Shown here: piece after piece, positions 11,001 through 22,229 of the stretch | How positions within the stretch are numbered: the first letter of the stretch is position 1 | How the letters are laid out: every line of letters starts with the position of its first letter | Source of the DNA: Globodera rostochiensis | Lineage: Eukaryota; Nematoda; Chromadorea; Rhabditida; Heteroderidae | DNA length: 64,000 nt | NCBI GenBank assembly: GCA_018350325.1 | Contig: JAEVLN010000011.1 | Location: 3,158,449 to 3,222,448 of the forward strand | Direction of reading: 5' to 3' | Notes under the pieces: generated by a model | The model's input: the letters and a program-made list of their open reading frames with translations, nothing else | Told to the model about the DNA's origin: nothing | The model's database searches: none | Translations under genes and position numbers: made by a program

Positions 11001-13596
11001 ACGGGGGGGGGGCGGGGGGGGGGGAAGGGGGGGGGGGGAGGGTGGAGTGGTTTTGGTTATCAGCAGATCGCCTCCCCTCCCCTCCCCCCGCCAATGCCCT
11101 TCCTCCAAATGTTCATTATTCCGCCATTCCCTCTGCTGTTAATTGTACCTCCGGTGACATAAATGTTCCTTCCCAATTCGTTCCCATTATCCGATGTCCC
11201 TGCAGGGCCTCCCCTTTCCCTTTCATCCCCAGCGATTCCGTCCATTTTTGGTCGTTTGTTTGTCTCTCTTTCTCTTTGCTGTCCGCGAGAATGCCTTCCT
11301 CCCGGACAACAATAAATACAATGAATAGGGAAGAATCGATCAACCCCCCCCCCCAATCCGTGCAAATTCCCTCCCCCCCCCCCCCTCCCCAACCTTTCCA
11401 ATCCCCCCCCCCTCTTCTGCCGCCTCCCACCCCCAACCTCGTTGGCCTCCCAACAACTTCATCATCACAATCCACCCACCCACCCACCAGCCACTCATCG
11501 TCTCTTTTCCTCAATGAATTGATTAGCATTCCCTCCCCCCCCCCCCCCGCAGCCCTCTCGAATGGAATGAATGCGGGAAGGACTGACTCTCTCTGTCGTC
11601 GATTGGCATTTGTCCTGAAAAGCTCTTTCTGTCAAAACTGTTTTCTGCCAATAGCTCTTTCTTCCGTCCTCCAGCCACTATGCCATCGGACGGCCATCCC
11701 CACCCTTCGGTTTCTTCCGGAATTCCCTCCGCCTCTTCGGCGGCGCCAAGTCGTCCAAGTCCCCGATGGAAGGATCCTTTAGTGGAAGAGTTCCCCGCCG
11801 AAATGCGTGACGGAAAGAACGGAAGCAGAAGGATATGGACGCGGACGGAAGAGGAGGAACGGAAGCGATCGGAATGGAGGGAGAACCGATGGGACGCGGA
11901 AGAGGAGGGAGAGGAGCCTTTCTTCTCGGAAGAGTTTTACAGGGCGTTTCCTCACCTGAGGGGGGCCGGCATGGCCATCAACGGATGGACGAGGAGGCGG
12001 GGCGGGCCGTTCGACGATAAGGAGGCACGGCAAAGGAAGGGAAGAGGCCGCGGATCCGCTGGACAGAGCGCAATTGCCCCGGGGAAGACAATTAGCCCGC
12101 AATTGCCCCGGGGAAGACAATTAGCCCGCAATTGCCGGGGAAGACAATTAGCCCGCAATTGCCCCGGGGAAGACAATTAGCCCGCAATTGCCCCGGGGAA
12201 GACAATTAGCCCGGACTTCAGACCCCCCCCCCCTATTTAAGGGCCTTGGTTAAACTGCTCTTCTGCTTTCCGCCCCCTCCCTCCCTTCACCCACCCCTTC
12301 CATTGTCAGTTCTCGTCCTATTTGGATCGCTTTGATCGCAATTGGCGTGATGACCCGTTCTGGCGCGATTTGTACCCGCGCTGGGCTGAACCCATCTTCA
12401 AAGATGGCATCGATGTCAAAGTGAGCGACGGGGAGAATTTGTGCCATTCCGTCCTAATTTGAATTGTCTATACGATTTCACGATTTCAGACCAACATCGT
12501 CAACGACAATAGCCGTTTTGCTGTCGAAATTGACACCTATCAATTCCGCCCGGAGGAGCTTCAGGTGAAGACCATGGACGACACTCTTCTGATTGAGGGG
12601 CGCCACGAGGACGTCCGAGACAGAGAAAATTACACAAAAATGGTCAGAGGGGTTAAGCCACAATAAACGAGCCCCCCCCCCCCCCTTAGTACTTCGTTCG
12701 CAAGTACCTGTTGCCGGCCGATGTGGAGCCCCACTCGATCAGCAGTCACATCGACAGTTCCGTGAGTCCCCCCCCCCCCCCCCCCCCCCAATTTGACACC
12801 CCCCCCCCCCCCCCCCCCCAAGGGTCGTCTGAGTGTCGAGGCGCAAAAGCGTTGGCAGGCCATCGAGGGCGAACGTTCCATTCCAATTGAAAGCGGCTCG
12901 CGCCGTTACGGCAGCGGCTACGGGTCGCGCTCCAGCTCCCACTCGCCACGCGACCGCTATTACGCCGACTCGGGACGCGGTTCGGCCAATGACCAATATC
13001 GGGTGGAGAGTCGCTCGAATGGAGCAGCGAGTGGCGGCGCCTATCTTTCACCAAACCCGCGTTCGGACGGATACCGCACGGAGTACGAGAAACGCGAGGT
13101 GCGGCGGCTTTTGAATTGAAGCGGGGGACGGGGGGGGAGGAGGAGGGATTGGACTTTTGATTCATTGCAGACGGACGCGAACGGAATGCGCCACGAGGCT
13201 CGTCGGGAGGAGTTCCGCGAAGAGGTCAGCCCGCCCACCCTCCACAATTGGGCCAAATTCTTTCAGTTCCGCCGCAGCGGATCAGCCGCCAATGTTCTCT
13301 CGCCGCTGGCCTCGCCGATGTTGCGCAACGACTCGCGTCTGAGCGGCGGAATCGGCGGTAACTCATCGGCGGGGGAAGAGCGCCGCGAGTCGTCCCACTT
13401 CCGTCGCACCGCCTCCGCCTCGTCGCGCGAGCACCGTTCAGGCGGGGCATTTTCCGGCGGTGGAGGTTCGTTGGAGGGGCGATCCGATCATGATGCATAT
13501 TGGCTATCGACAGAGAACCTTTTGCGACCGGCGGAGGAGTTGGGAGGGCGCAGCTCGGCATTCGGCACCCGCAACGTGCCAATCCATCGCGGATGA
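9705..13596 (+). CDS. Small heat-shock protein, alpha-crystallin domain (HSP-25-like)
   Basis: Predicted chaperone of about 412 residues. Exons 9705-9821, 10491-10574, 12310-12420, 12490-12642, 12690-12761, 12823-13098 and 13171-13596 join in one frame, and all six introns are phase 0. Exons 1-3 encode W/D/R-rich segments that resemble one another (WPRDWPR, WRDWPTDWPR, WRDLYPRW). Exons 4-6 encode the alpha-crystallin domain: FAVEIDTYQFRPEELQVK, LLIEGRHEDVRDRENYTK, YFVRKYLLPADVEP and GRLSVEA. A long S/R/Y-rich tail follows, ending at 13596. The closest family known to me is nematode HSP-25, a somatic small HSP; the symbol is left blank because the N-terminus and tail are long. The start is the first ATG of the W-rich exon and has no upstream in-frame exon that I can see. 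Confidence 0.88.
10905..11045. repeat. Poly-G tract inside the second hsp intron
   Basis: About 140 bp consisting almost only of G, with scattered A, T and C. It lies in the 1.7-kb intron 10575-12309. The long open frames across it on either strand arise from its composition. It is one of the few tracts in the left part of the window with G rather than C on the + strand. Confidence 0.9.
11680..12068 (+). other. Unassigned charged open frame within hsp intron 2
   Basis: An open frame begins just after a plausible acceptor (TCCTCCAG, ending 11674). It encodes an S/P-rich then strongly charged segment with an FYRAFPHLRGAG-like stretch and an RQRKGRGRG tail. The phase of the acceptor does not match the phase-0 introns of the surrounding gene, so it is not an obvious alternative exon. 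I do not recognise a family. It may be non-coding. Confidence 0.2.
12069..12212. repeat. Five-copy 29-bp tandem repeat
   Basis: The unit starts CAATTGCCCCGGGGAAGACA and continues ATTAGCCCG. Five copies stand head to tail, and the third is 2 bp shorter (CCGGGG instead of CCCCGGGG). It lies just upstream of hsp exon 3. Confidence 0.92.
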
Positions 13597-14170
13597 ACCG
13601 AAAGGCGGAGAGTGAAACGGCGCTGAGAATGTGATCGATTGATTTGACAGACAAACGGACGATGAACCCCGGTTAAACTTCCCCGCCCCCGGCGCTTAGA
13701 ATGATTATCACCGGTTATGCCCTTCAAAATTCCTTTTGAATGATCAAAAACTACCCAAGTTATGTATAACAACAATCAAACACCCACACGCCTCCCATGC
13801 TATCGCAAGCCTTATTAGTGGAATGAAGCTATCATTAAACAGATAAAAGGGTTAAAATTTCAGTCATTAAAATTTATGCAAAATAGAAAAGAAAGGAAAT
13901 ATGGGCTTCATCCGATCACACTTTGTTTTCTATTAGGACATCATAAGGAAATCCTCGATTTTTTTGATTGAATGTGTGGATCGAATGAAGAAAAGAGCAT
14001 CCCAGAAAAAAAGCAAGTTAACGAAGGGGGCAGGGCGGTGAGAAATAAACTCGGCAATTTGTTAGGTTGCTCAAAACTGAATTTGGGGAATAATGATAGG
14101 AATGGAAGTGGTGAGGTGTGGGAAAGAGGTGGGGGGGGGTGGGGGTAGGCGCGTCCCAACAACCAAAGTT
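13597..14170. other. Intergenic region between hsp and GPALPP1-like gene (convergent)
   Basis: Shared 3' flank of two convergent genes. It contains AT-rich sequence and a short G-run near 14130. No exon or structured RNA is apparent. Confidence 0.6.
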
Positions 14171-16369
14171 TCAGAGAAATTTCCGATCGTTCCCATGCCC
14201 GAAACGATTCGACAGATCACCGCCCATTCGTTCCTTCAGTTCCCCGCCGCCTTCGGCGCCGCTCTTCCCGCGGAAACAACGAGCCTAAACACGGGGAAAC
14301 ATTGAAGCTTCACTGCACTTCCCCGTGGAATGCCTCGATTTCTCTGTCCCTGTCGAAAGGTCTTCGTTCTCCGCTCTCCGTGATGACGAGCTGAAAAAGA
14401 AGTCGAGAATATAAAAGAATTGACCTTTAGAGGGCTTTTTCATCCTCTGAATTAACTCACAGACGACGACTGGGTATTGTCAATTTTTCGCTTTTTTTGA
14501 TGCATATCCAGAAGTGATTCGTTGCGATCCTTCTGAACGATGCAATTTCAATTTCCATTTCAATTCATTTATCCCACATTCAATGCATCGGCCCGTTGCT
14601 GCTCCCTTTGCTCATTATCCACTCTTTTCGTCGAAGGCCCACTCGAAGTGGACGGCCCAGCCCCAGTGATTTGCTGAAATTAGCGGAAACTATTCCTGCA
14701 AGGAATTCTGAGGAACAAATGAATAAAAAAACAATTGGTTAAAAAAGTAGAAAAGTTGCAAATCTACAACAAATAAAAAGAAATAGGCACCTTTTTGATG
14801 TCCCCATTTGGCACTTTCGTCCAAAGGTCGGATTGCACCGGAGTGTCGGAAGTCTGTCGAGAAAATGAACTCTTTGCGGTCAGTCCAAAGGCGCCGGTTT
14901 TAAGTATCTTTTGGGGCAACTCCGTCATCCATTCTTCGCGCCGCAATTCCTTTGACTAAATTGTGCTTTTTATGACGCAGGTTTTCCCTTTAAGTTTAAA
15001 CTAAATATTAAAATAGTTTTCTCATATCTGAAGGTTGCTGCAGGTCGGGATAAAACTGCAAATATGGAAACGAACCTTCGTCTGTTTATTGAACTCGAAC
15101 TGGGCCAATCTGCCCAAGTACTCCGCCTGCTCCTCCTCCGTCCTCCCCGGAATGGGCGGCATTGGTCCGACCATTTCATCGTCCTCCTCCCCTCCCTCCC
15201 TCTCTCCAGTCCCCTTTTTCTCCCCAAAAGTGCCGTGCTGTTCTTCCCCATTCGCTTCCGATTTGGGCTCCTCCTCTTCCTCCTCGTCGCTGCTACTTGG
15301 CAAAGTCGGGCCGACGTTCGTTCGCACGTGAAACGACGACTTTTGCTTTCGGTGAATGTTTGCCCCATCCGACTTTTTCCTTTCTCGCCCAATAGAACAC
15401 TGCGGCTCATCGGGCGGAAGTGCCGTTCCAATATCGTATTCTGAATTATTTATAGATTTCAATTCTGACTATGCCGTTGCTGTTAAGTTAGGAGGAGGGA
15501 TTGGGGAATTGGTTAATCATCAATTTGAGATTTTTTTAAAGAAAAGCAACTAAATACAATAATAAATTGCTGGTTTGTAAGAATAAAAAATTTTGGCCTG
15601 TTCTTTGACCGACCAAAAATGTTTCCGTATTTAGGCCAATTTTAACTTAAAACTTGTTAACCCCCTCCCCCCTCTGGGTTGAGTGCGATAACCATCGATT
15701 TGCTGCGTTGTCAAAGCGAGGAATTCCGGCGGAAGTGCCGGTCCAATGGCTTTTTCCGCACGGCACTGAATGCTCGAACTGCTGCACGGCCTTTGGTCCA
15801 TCGGCACAAAATCGGCCAAATTGGATGAAGAAATGCTCAGAGACGGAAGCGAACCTTGCTCATCTTCAAAAAAACTATTGATAAAACCAATCAACCACTT
15901 ACCACTCTTCTGATGCACAATTTTAGGCAACATTGTCGCCTGAACATTCGCCCTGTCCAATTTTTTTTGTGCGGAAGCGCACCCCTGGAGTGGATCCTCT
16001 GGATCGTCAAGGTCGTAACTTTCTGAACAACAAATCGAAGATGTCAAGAAGCAAAACCCAACCGATGGGAATGGAAAAGTCATCATTTGCGCCTTCGCAG
16101 CTTATCCCAACGGAATTTGAATCGCCATGTTGAGAGTCACCGCCGACAAATCCTAAAGTTTAAACTAAAAAAAAATACCACAAAAAGAAACCTGGAGGCA
16201 AATTTGGCCCAAATTCTTCCGGTGCCGGCTCGTACGGCCCAACTTCCTGCTGCTCAATTCCAAAGCCATTTGTGGGAGTTTGATTTGTGTTTTCTTCCTC
16301 TTGTGCCAAATTAAATTCATCCCAAGAAGGCACTTGAGCACTGTTGGAATTTGATGGTTTATAAGACAT
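14171..16369 (-). CDS. GPALPP-motif protein (GPALPP1-like)
   Basis: Minus-strand gene whose start at 16369 gives MSYKPSNSNS. GPALPP-type motifs recur in order: FGPNLPPGF, IGPALPPEF, IGTALPPDE, VGPTLPSSS and VGPMPPIPG. The next conserved block is REEWMTELPQ...TAKSSFSR...DLWTKVP (14790-14940). The C-terminal blocks are RRPFDRDREIEAFHGE and SNRFGHGNDRKFL, ending at 14171. This matches the layout of human GPALPP1 (KIAA1704), a conserved nuclear-type protein of unclear biochemical role. Between the last two blocks a 34-bp intron (GTGCAG to TTTAG, about 14287-14320) restores the frame. An acidic E-rich stretch lies at about 15240-15300. Exon edges inside 14950-16150 are approximate. Confidence 0.82.
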
Positions 16370-18475
16370 TTGAAAGTCGGTCTAATTGATTAATGTTTAA
16401 CTGAAAAGTGATTATTAATCTGCAAAATCGGACGTTCGCACATGGACATTTCGCTAGTGAAAAAACGGATGTTTCGCACACTGAGGGTTTAGATGGATGG
16501 ATAAATTTGAAATAAAGCCAAAGTTGAATAATTTGGCTAAAAATGCGAGTAGGGGTCGTTTCGGCGCCGGGTACGTTTCGGCGCCAAATAAAACAATGTG
16601 AAAAATATGTAGTAAAGCCTTTGAATTTTCTTGTTTCTTTTTTTAAGCAAAAAATATACCCGTTTCTGAAATATTCTCAGCCTATAATTTTTACAACATG
16701 GGGCAGATGTATTATACATAAAATCCAGATCCAGGATTTTTCAAAATGTCGGTTAGGCCTAAGCCACCCTAAGCTTTGGGGTTCGTTAGGCGTAGGCTTC
16801 ACGTCATTTTGCAATTTCTACGTGGCATTTCTAGCAATTACCAAATGAATCCCTAAATTTCTTGCAAATTTCAGATTGTTGTATTTAAAAATTTTGTATG
16901 CATTCATTTTTTGCTTAAAAAAATACTGAATAAAAATGTTCGGTAATACTGCAGTTTGGCCCCCCCATTTTTTGAAAAAATACAAATTTTTTTAAAAGGC
17001 ATATTAAACAAGTTTCCGGGGGTTTTCGGGGTCACTGATCACGATTCTGACATTTATTTTACCCAATTCCGAACCCCGAACCCGAATTCGAACAATTTTC
17101 CGAAAAAAATATTTTTACAAAAAAATTAACATTTATTGCCCAAAATCGATGCAAATGCACGAAATGGAAAGTAACAGCACAGATTCAGATGATGCTTATA
17201 ACTTTCTTCAGTGGTTTCCGGCGCAAAATTTTTGTGGATTCGTACTCAGCTCGACGAGAGGAATTGATTGGTAGTATTTGTATTCGGGTCTGAACCATTC
17301 AATGGGTGAGCAAAGTTGTCCAAGTGCAATTATGGGGTCCACTCCAGCAGCAGACAATAGGCGAAACGCCAAAATTTACGCAATTTTTGCCACTAATTTA
17401 AACCTGCGAATTCCTTATTTGTTTTCTAGGGATGGTGAAAGTTTGAGACGGTTCGCCGGATGTAACTGAAGTTAAGCGCTTCGAAGTGCGGCTTTTTTGT
17501 TGATTGAAAAAGGTGAGAGAGAACGCCAGATGAAGAGAACGGTTAGAGATAAAAAGGAAAATTGTTTTTTTTTCAAGCTCTGTTATTGTACGTAAATCAG
17601 GGCTTCTATCTTGTTAAGGTTAGGTCCAATCTTGACCCAAGCTGTAGAAATTTGTCCACACCTATTTTTCCCCACAAAGATGCGCCCAATCAATTCGCCA
17701 TATTTAAATCGATTTTTTAGCACTTACAAATTAGGTATCCGAAAAAAATGCCTCCAGGATATTTTCCAAATCCAAGTCCGACAAATTTTCGTATTTCCAC
17801 GTTTTAAGCGGCCAGTAGGTGAGGCGCCGCCCGGTCGGACAAATCCGTCATCATAGGGAAATTCGAACAGCGATTTCTAAGCAGACTTTTTGTCCGTTTT
17901 TTAAAACTTCATAATCATATTTCTAAATTAGTTAGCAATTACCAAAAAACTAAACCAGATATCGTAATCAACAATGTACTTTGAACCCAAATTCAACAGC
18001 CCGGTTACGCCACAACTTTTCCTTGAAATGGTCAAGAAAATTACCAGTAAACATCATATAACGGCGGGACTTCCCCATCGCTTCAATGATCGTACGTACC
18101 CTTTCACCCCCCCCCCCCACCCTCCCCCGCCATCGCTTTGTTTGTTCGATGGGTAGAAAGAGGAGTACCCTTACCACCTCTGCTCGCTCACTGTGCTTTA
18201 CTATACGACAGGGAAGACCCTGACCAAGGCAATCAAGCGCAGTGCAGTTTCAACGAAATGATAAAGTAGGTGTGTAATGCAAGGAAGAAGGGGCCGGAGG
18301 GGGGGGGGGGGATTCGCCCCATTACAAATCACAGCATAAAAATTTGACAAAAAACGCATATCGAAAATAAATGTAAATTTGTGCATTCATTAATAGTTTA
18401 TCGGTGTAGAAATAAGATGAGAGAAATTAATTGTGCGAAAAGCTCAAAAACAGTTTTATGATTGATATGACCAGA
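16370..18475. repeat. Intergenic repeat-rich region
   Basis: No gene recognised. It contains two GTTTCGGCGCC words at 16555-16585, a TTAGGCCTAAGCC-like copy at 16750-16800, and a dispersed-repeat fragment at 17190-17300 (TTCCGGCGCAAAA, CAGCTCGACGAGAGGAAT) that recurs near 34080, 45110 and 60095. G-runs and C-runs occur near 18105 and 18300. The open frames are short and lack domain signal. Confidence 0.7.
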
Positions 18476-19815
18476 TTATGAAAGACACTTTATGACGAGA
18501 TTACGACCAGATTGAGCTGGGGCACCAAGCATCCCGCGGGCATTGTTAAAAAAAAGTCGTTGCCCGGGCATTAGTTGTACTTCGCAAGTGTTTTCCGCGC
18601 AAATCCGGCCAAACTTTTGCAAAGATTCGTAAAGTTCATCCAAAGAATCGACAGTGATGGCACTTGACCGGGCGGCATTGTTGAAAATTCCCTACAAAAT
18701 AATTCAAAAATATAGTTTGATGAGCAATCCTCGGGAATTGCGGTCCCGGTAAAAAAATCAATAATTTAAATGGTTGTTTTCTGGTGTACAAGTACACGTA
18801 GAACACGAACCGAGCTCGGATTTTGCGAATGTCGAACCCTAAAATCTAATCCGAACAAATTTTTAGAAAGGAAGGGGGGATTTGTTGGACCAAATGCTCG
18901 AGTCGGATTCGTGTTCTATGCGTACTTTTGCCCCAGAAAACATTAAAATTTGACTTCTTTGCATCGGGACCGCAATCCCCGAGGAGTGCCGTTGGATGAC
19001 AAAAAGCACAAACCGGTAAAACCAATCCCTGGTCATCAATCCTAACAATGGGATGAGTTGAGAAGAACGGGCCCTAAACGTCCATTTTGTTTCCACAACC
19101 AATAAAAAAGTACCTACCTCAGAGTACTCGAGAACACAGGTCCCGAGAAAAACCAATTGCTTCGGATGCCGTTCTCTCATTTCACTGAGCACTCTTTCAA
19201 CGTCCACAAAGGAAAGCTTTGCTGGCCCGGACAAGGTGTCCACTGCGACTATCGAAGGGACTTTGAGGAGATGCGGCCAAATTGTGCCGGGTTCTTGCGC
19301 TTCCTCTCCCCAGTAGCATTTGCCTAACTCGACTCCTTCCTCCATCTGCATTCGAGCATCCACAACTGACAGCAAATTCCCGTTGAGTGGAAATAAAGGG
19401 TTTTTTTTTTCCAACTGCTCTCTCATATTTTTGACTCTATAAGTACTGCAGAGCCCTTCGACAGAACTGTAGAAGGCATTGTCGCGAAGAAAATTTGAAG
19501 TATACCTACGATTGAAGAGAAAAGGCCTTTTAAAAGAAAGGATTAAAATCACCTTGATGCAATAAACGGCGGCCATTGCACTTCGAGTGCCTCCCTACTA
19601 CATTTTATTTCCTGGGGCCGCGTGTTAAGGTCAAGATGAACCAGTGATGGACGACGACGAGTGTTATCTCGCAACCAGACATAGCTGAACTAAAAAACAA
19701 TCTTTGGTTAAAAACCAAAGCAAATTATATAAAAATCAACCTTCGCAAGAAGTCCATCTTCCCATTCAACTTGAACATATTTCTGCAGGTTTCGAGCAGT
19801 TTTTAATCCAAACAT
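18476..19815 (-). CDS. Gamma-butyrobetaine/trimethyllysine dioxygenase-like protein, iron ligands not visible
   Basis: Start 19815 gives MFGLKTARNLQKYVQVEWEDG. The next exon carries FSYVWLRDNTR, RPSLVHLDLNTR and EVQWPPF, the N-terminal zinc/GBBH-like domain of the carnitine-pathway 2-oxoglutarate dioxygenases (BBOX1, TMLHE; gbh genes in nematodes). Later exons give LSFVDVERVLSEMRERHPK with CVLEYSEVG, IVRIDDQGLVLP, and FNNAARSSAITVDSLDELY followed by EVQLMPGQRLFFNNARGMLG, all aligning in order with BBOX1. Where the family has HTD-P, this reads GTIWP, and where it has LLHGR it reads GMLGAP. The stretch between the N-terminal domain and the HTD site is also short, and the C-terminal GAY-DWD block is absent. 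Either this is a pseudoenzyme or a decayed gene, or I have mis-joined exons. Exon edges between blocks are provisional. Confidence 0.7.
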
Positions 19816-20640
19816 TTTCGAACTGTAAGTCCAATCAATGCGTCGTTAAACGCAGCAGAGCTTTATTTTAATCGCTGTTTCGTTTCCGTTTGAGTTGGAC
19901 CCTCCTTTGCACTTCGACGGAGCAGCGACTGCGGCTAAACAAATGGAAAGCGCATACTAAATAGCGCTTTCTTTGAGTTGCGAACAAAGAGAGCGAGCGG
20001 TCGATGGGAGGAGCGAGCGCGGACGGGGGAATACCCAGTCCGATCGCCAGTTCACTATCAGTCCAGCCTCTCCACCCAACCCACTATCTCTCTCTCTCTT
20101 CAGATTATGAAAAGTGAAGAGGAAGAGAATTCCTTTGGTGCTGAACAGCGTTGCCCAAAGGCAAAGGAGCCGATTACATTCATGAGTCATTCGTCATGCA
20201 CGTGAGTCGCATAAAGGACGATTACGCCTCCGAAGCTATTTAAACCACCAAGTGGCAAATTTACCTAACTATACGCTAGCATCTGCGAAGCGAGATTGGA
20301 TAAGAATAGAAGTCACTTGACTCCCTCCATCAGCAGCAGCACCACCACAGAAGCATTTCAATGAAATGTGAATTTGATTGTTCAGTGTTCTAGACAGAAA
20401 AAGAAGGTCTAAAATAAGATATAACGCACAAAGAGTGCGGAATTGAGAAGAAAATTTTAATCATTTAGAGAGAAATAGGCAGAAATATGGGGTAAGGACA
20501 ACTCGGCACTGTGGGGGTGTAAACTAAACTATTACCAAGGTGTTTCTAGGAGTATTCAGGGCCGAAAAATCCGAATCCGACCTCCATTTCGATCAATTCC
20601 GAACCCCCGGCCGAATTCGAACAGTTTTTTAAAAATGATT
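19816..20640. other. Region upstream of the dioxygenase-like gene, with a possible first exon
   Basis: An ATG at 20107 begins MKSEEEENSFGAEQRC and runs to a good donor (CAC/GTGAGT, about 20202). An acidic exon-like segment at 21363-21510 could be a downstream partner. I recognise no family and the pairing is speculative. The rest is unremarkable AT-rich DNA. Confidence 0.3.
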
Positions 20641-20654
20641 TTCAGCTAAGTTAA

Positions 20655-21080
20655 TTTGGTAAAAAGACGATTCGTTCCCGGCCGATTCGTTCACCCCCGA
20701 TTCGTTCTCTTTTCAAAAGTTTTTTCGTTATAACTTCTTTCAAAGCTAACCAAATCAAACATTTTTGGTATCATTCGAAAGCTTACAACTAGTAGAAGCT
20801 TTCAAAAGCAAAAGCTAAGCGATTGGCCAAATCTCAAAAAAGTTATGGCCAGAAACCGTTTTTTTGGCCACATTGGCCATAACTTTTTTGAAATTTGGCC
20901 AATCGCTTACTTTTTGCTTTTGTAAGCTTCTACTAGTTGTAAGCTTTCGAATGATATCGAAAATGTTTGATTTGGTTAGACTTGAAAGAAGTTATAACGA
21001 AAAAACTTCTGAAAAGGGGAACGAATCGGGGGTGAACGAATCGGCCGGGAACGAATCGGCCGGGAACGAATCGTCCTCCG
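20655..21080. repeat. Foldback (palindromic) repeat, about 430 bp
   Basis: The left arm starts GATTCGTTCCCGGCCGATTC and passes through ATCATTCGAAAGCTTAC to AAAAAGTTATGGCC. The right arm is its near-exact reverse complement, ending with iterated GAACGAATCGGCCGG. The loop is about 20 bp around 20860. Related palindromes lie at 21612-21835, 34555-34870 and, interrupted, 44440-44960. It resembles a non-autonomous foldback element; no transposase is present. Confidence 0.88.
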
Positions 21081-21109
21081 TCCGTTAATTTTAACATTCT
21101 TCAAGGTTA

Positions 21110-21835
21110 CCCTACGTTTTGCCAACTTTACGTTTTGCCAACTCAGCAAAAATGTTACTTTTTGCCAACCCAGCAAAAATTTTACGTTTTGCCAACGTTA
21201 CGTTTTGCCAACTGTACATTTTGCCAACGTTACGTTTTGCCAACGTTAGGTTTTCGCCAACGTTACATTTGCTAATGTTAAATTGCTCTATTCTTCAATT
21301 TTATTCATATGTATTTATATTCAAACTTTTCTATTGCTTTTACATTCAATTTTCGATAACAGCGATCAACAAAGATGACGACTTAGAGCAAGATGAGAAC
21401 AATGAAAATGTGGAGCCGGGTGAGGATGAAGAAGCTGCGGAGCAAGTTCAATTCGAAAAAGGCAGCATTAGCTTTGTGGTTCAGAAGTTGGGGGAAAAAT
21501 GCCTAAAATCTATTTTTTTTTGTGTGTTGGCAAATTTCATTGGCAAAATGTAACATTTTTGTTGGGTTGGCGAAATGTAACGTTGGCAAAACGTAAGGTT
21601 GGCGAAACGTTATGTTGGCATCATTCGAAAGCTCTTAGTATGCTGAACCTTTATCAAGCTAAAGCTAACCGATTTGTCTTTCCAAAAAAAAGTTATGGCA
21701 CCATAACTAAAAGTTGGCACGAAAAATGGAAATTTTCAAAGATTTTAAGCTATAACTTTTTTTTTGGAAAGACAAATCGGTTAGCTTTAGCTTGATAAAG
21801 GTTCAGCATACTAAGAGCTTTCGAATGATACCAAG
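21110..21835. repeat. Compound foldback element with TTTTGCCAACGTTACG arms
   Basis: The left side at 21113-21270 carries about ten direct copies of TTACGTTTTGCCAAC. The inverted word (GTTGGCAAAACGTAA) recurs at 21545-21625. Between the arms lies an acidic exon-like segment (KDDDLEQDENNENVE, then FEKGSISFVVQKLGEK) after a plausible acceptor at about 21362. Immediately right is a second palindrome (21612-21835) built on ATCATTCGAAAGCTCTTAG and its reverse complement. Confidence 0.78.
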
Positions 21836-21839
21836 GGTG

Positions 21840-22000
21840 TCTGGGGTTTTCGACACTGATTGATTTCGACACTGAACTATTTTGTTTTTTTTTTCACTGT
21901 TTTCCTATGATTTCGACACTGATGAATTTCGACAAACTTTGATTTCGACACTGAACCAAAATTTTAAAAATATTTAAAGTTTTTATGCAAAAAAAAAAAG
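21840..22000. repeat. GATTTCGACACTGA word cluster
   Basis: Five copies of the word GATTTCGACACTGA or close variants are spread over about 120 bp, next to the preceding palindrome. This is the same style of short iterated word seen in the arms of the other foldback repeats here. Confidence 0.75.
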
Positions 22001-22229
22001 ATCATAAAGAAACGACGAAGTACTTACAATCTACACTTTAAAATTGAAAAATACCTACTGTAAATTTATGAAATAATTAGCAAAAAATGTCTTAATTTAT
22101 GAATTATTAACAATTCACCCATTCGAGAAATTAATCAAGCAAAATTGAAGCAAATATCTATTTTCATGCCCACTTAGATGTTTGTGGTCGTTCTTATCTT
22201 TTTTTGGTCTTCCCGAGCCGATGTGACCT

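Noticed and set aside
10799..11782. 327-codon + strand frame
   Set aside because: Spans a poly-G tract inside a well-supported hsp intron; composition-driven and without family similarity.
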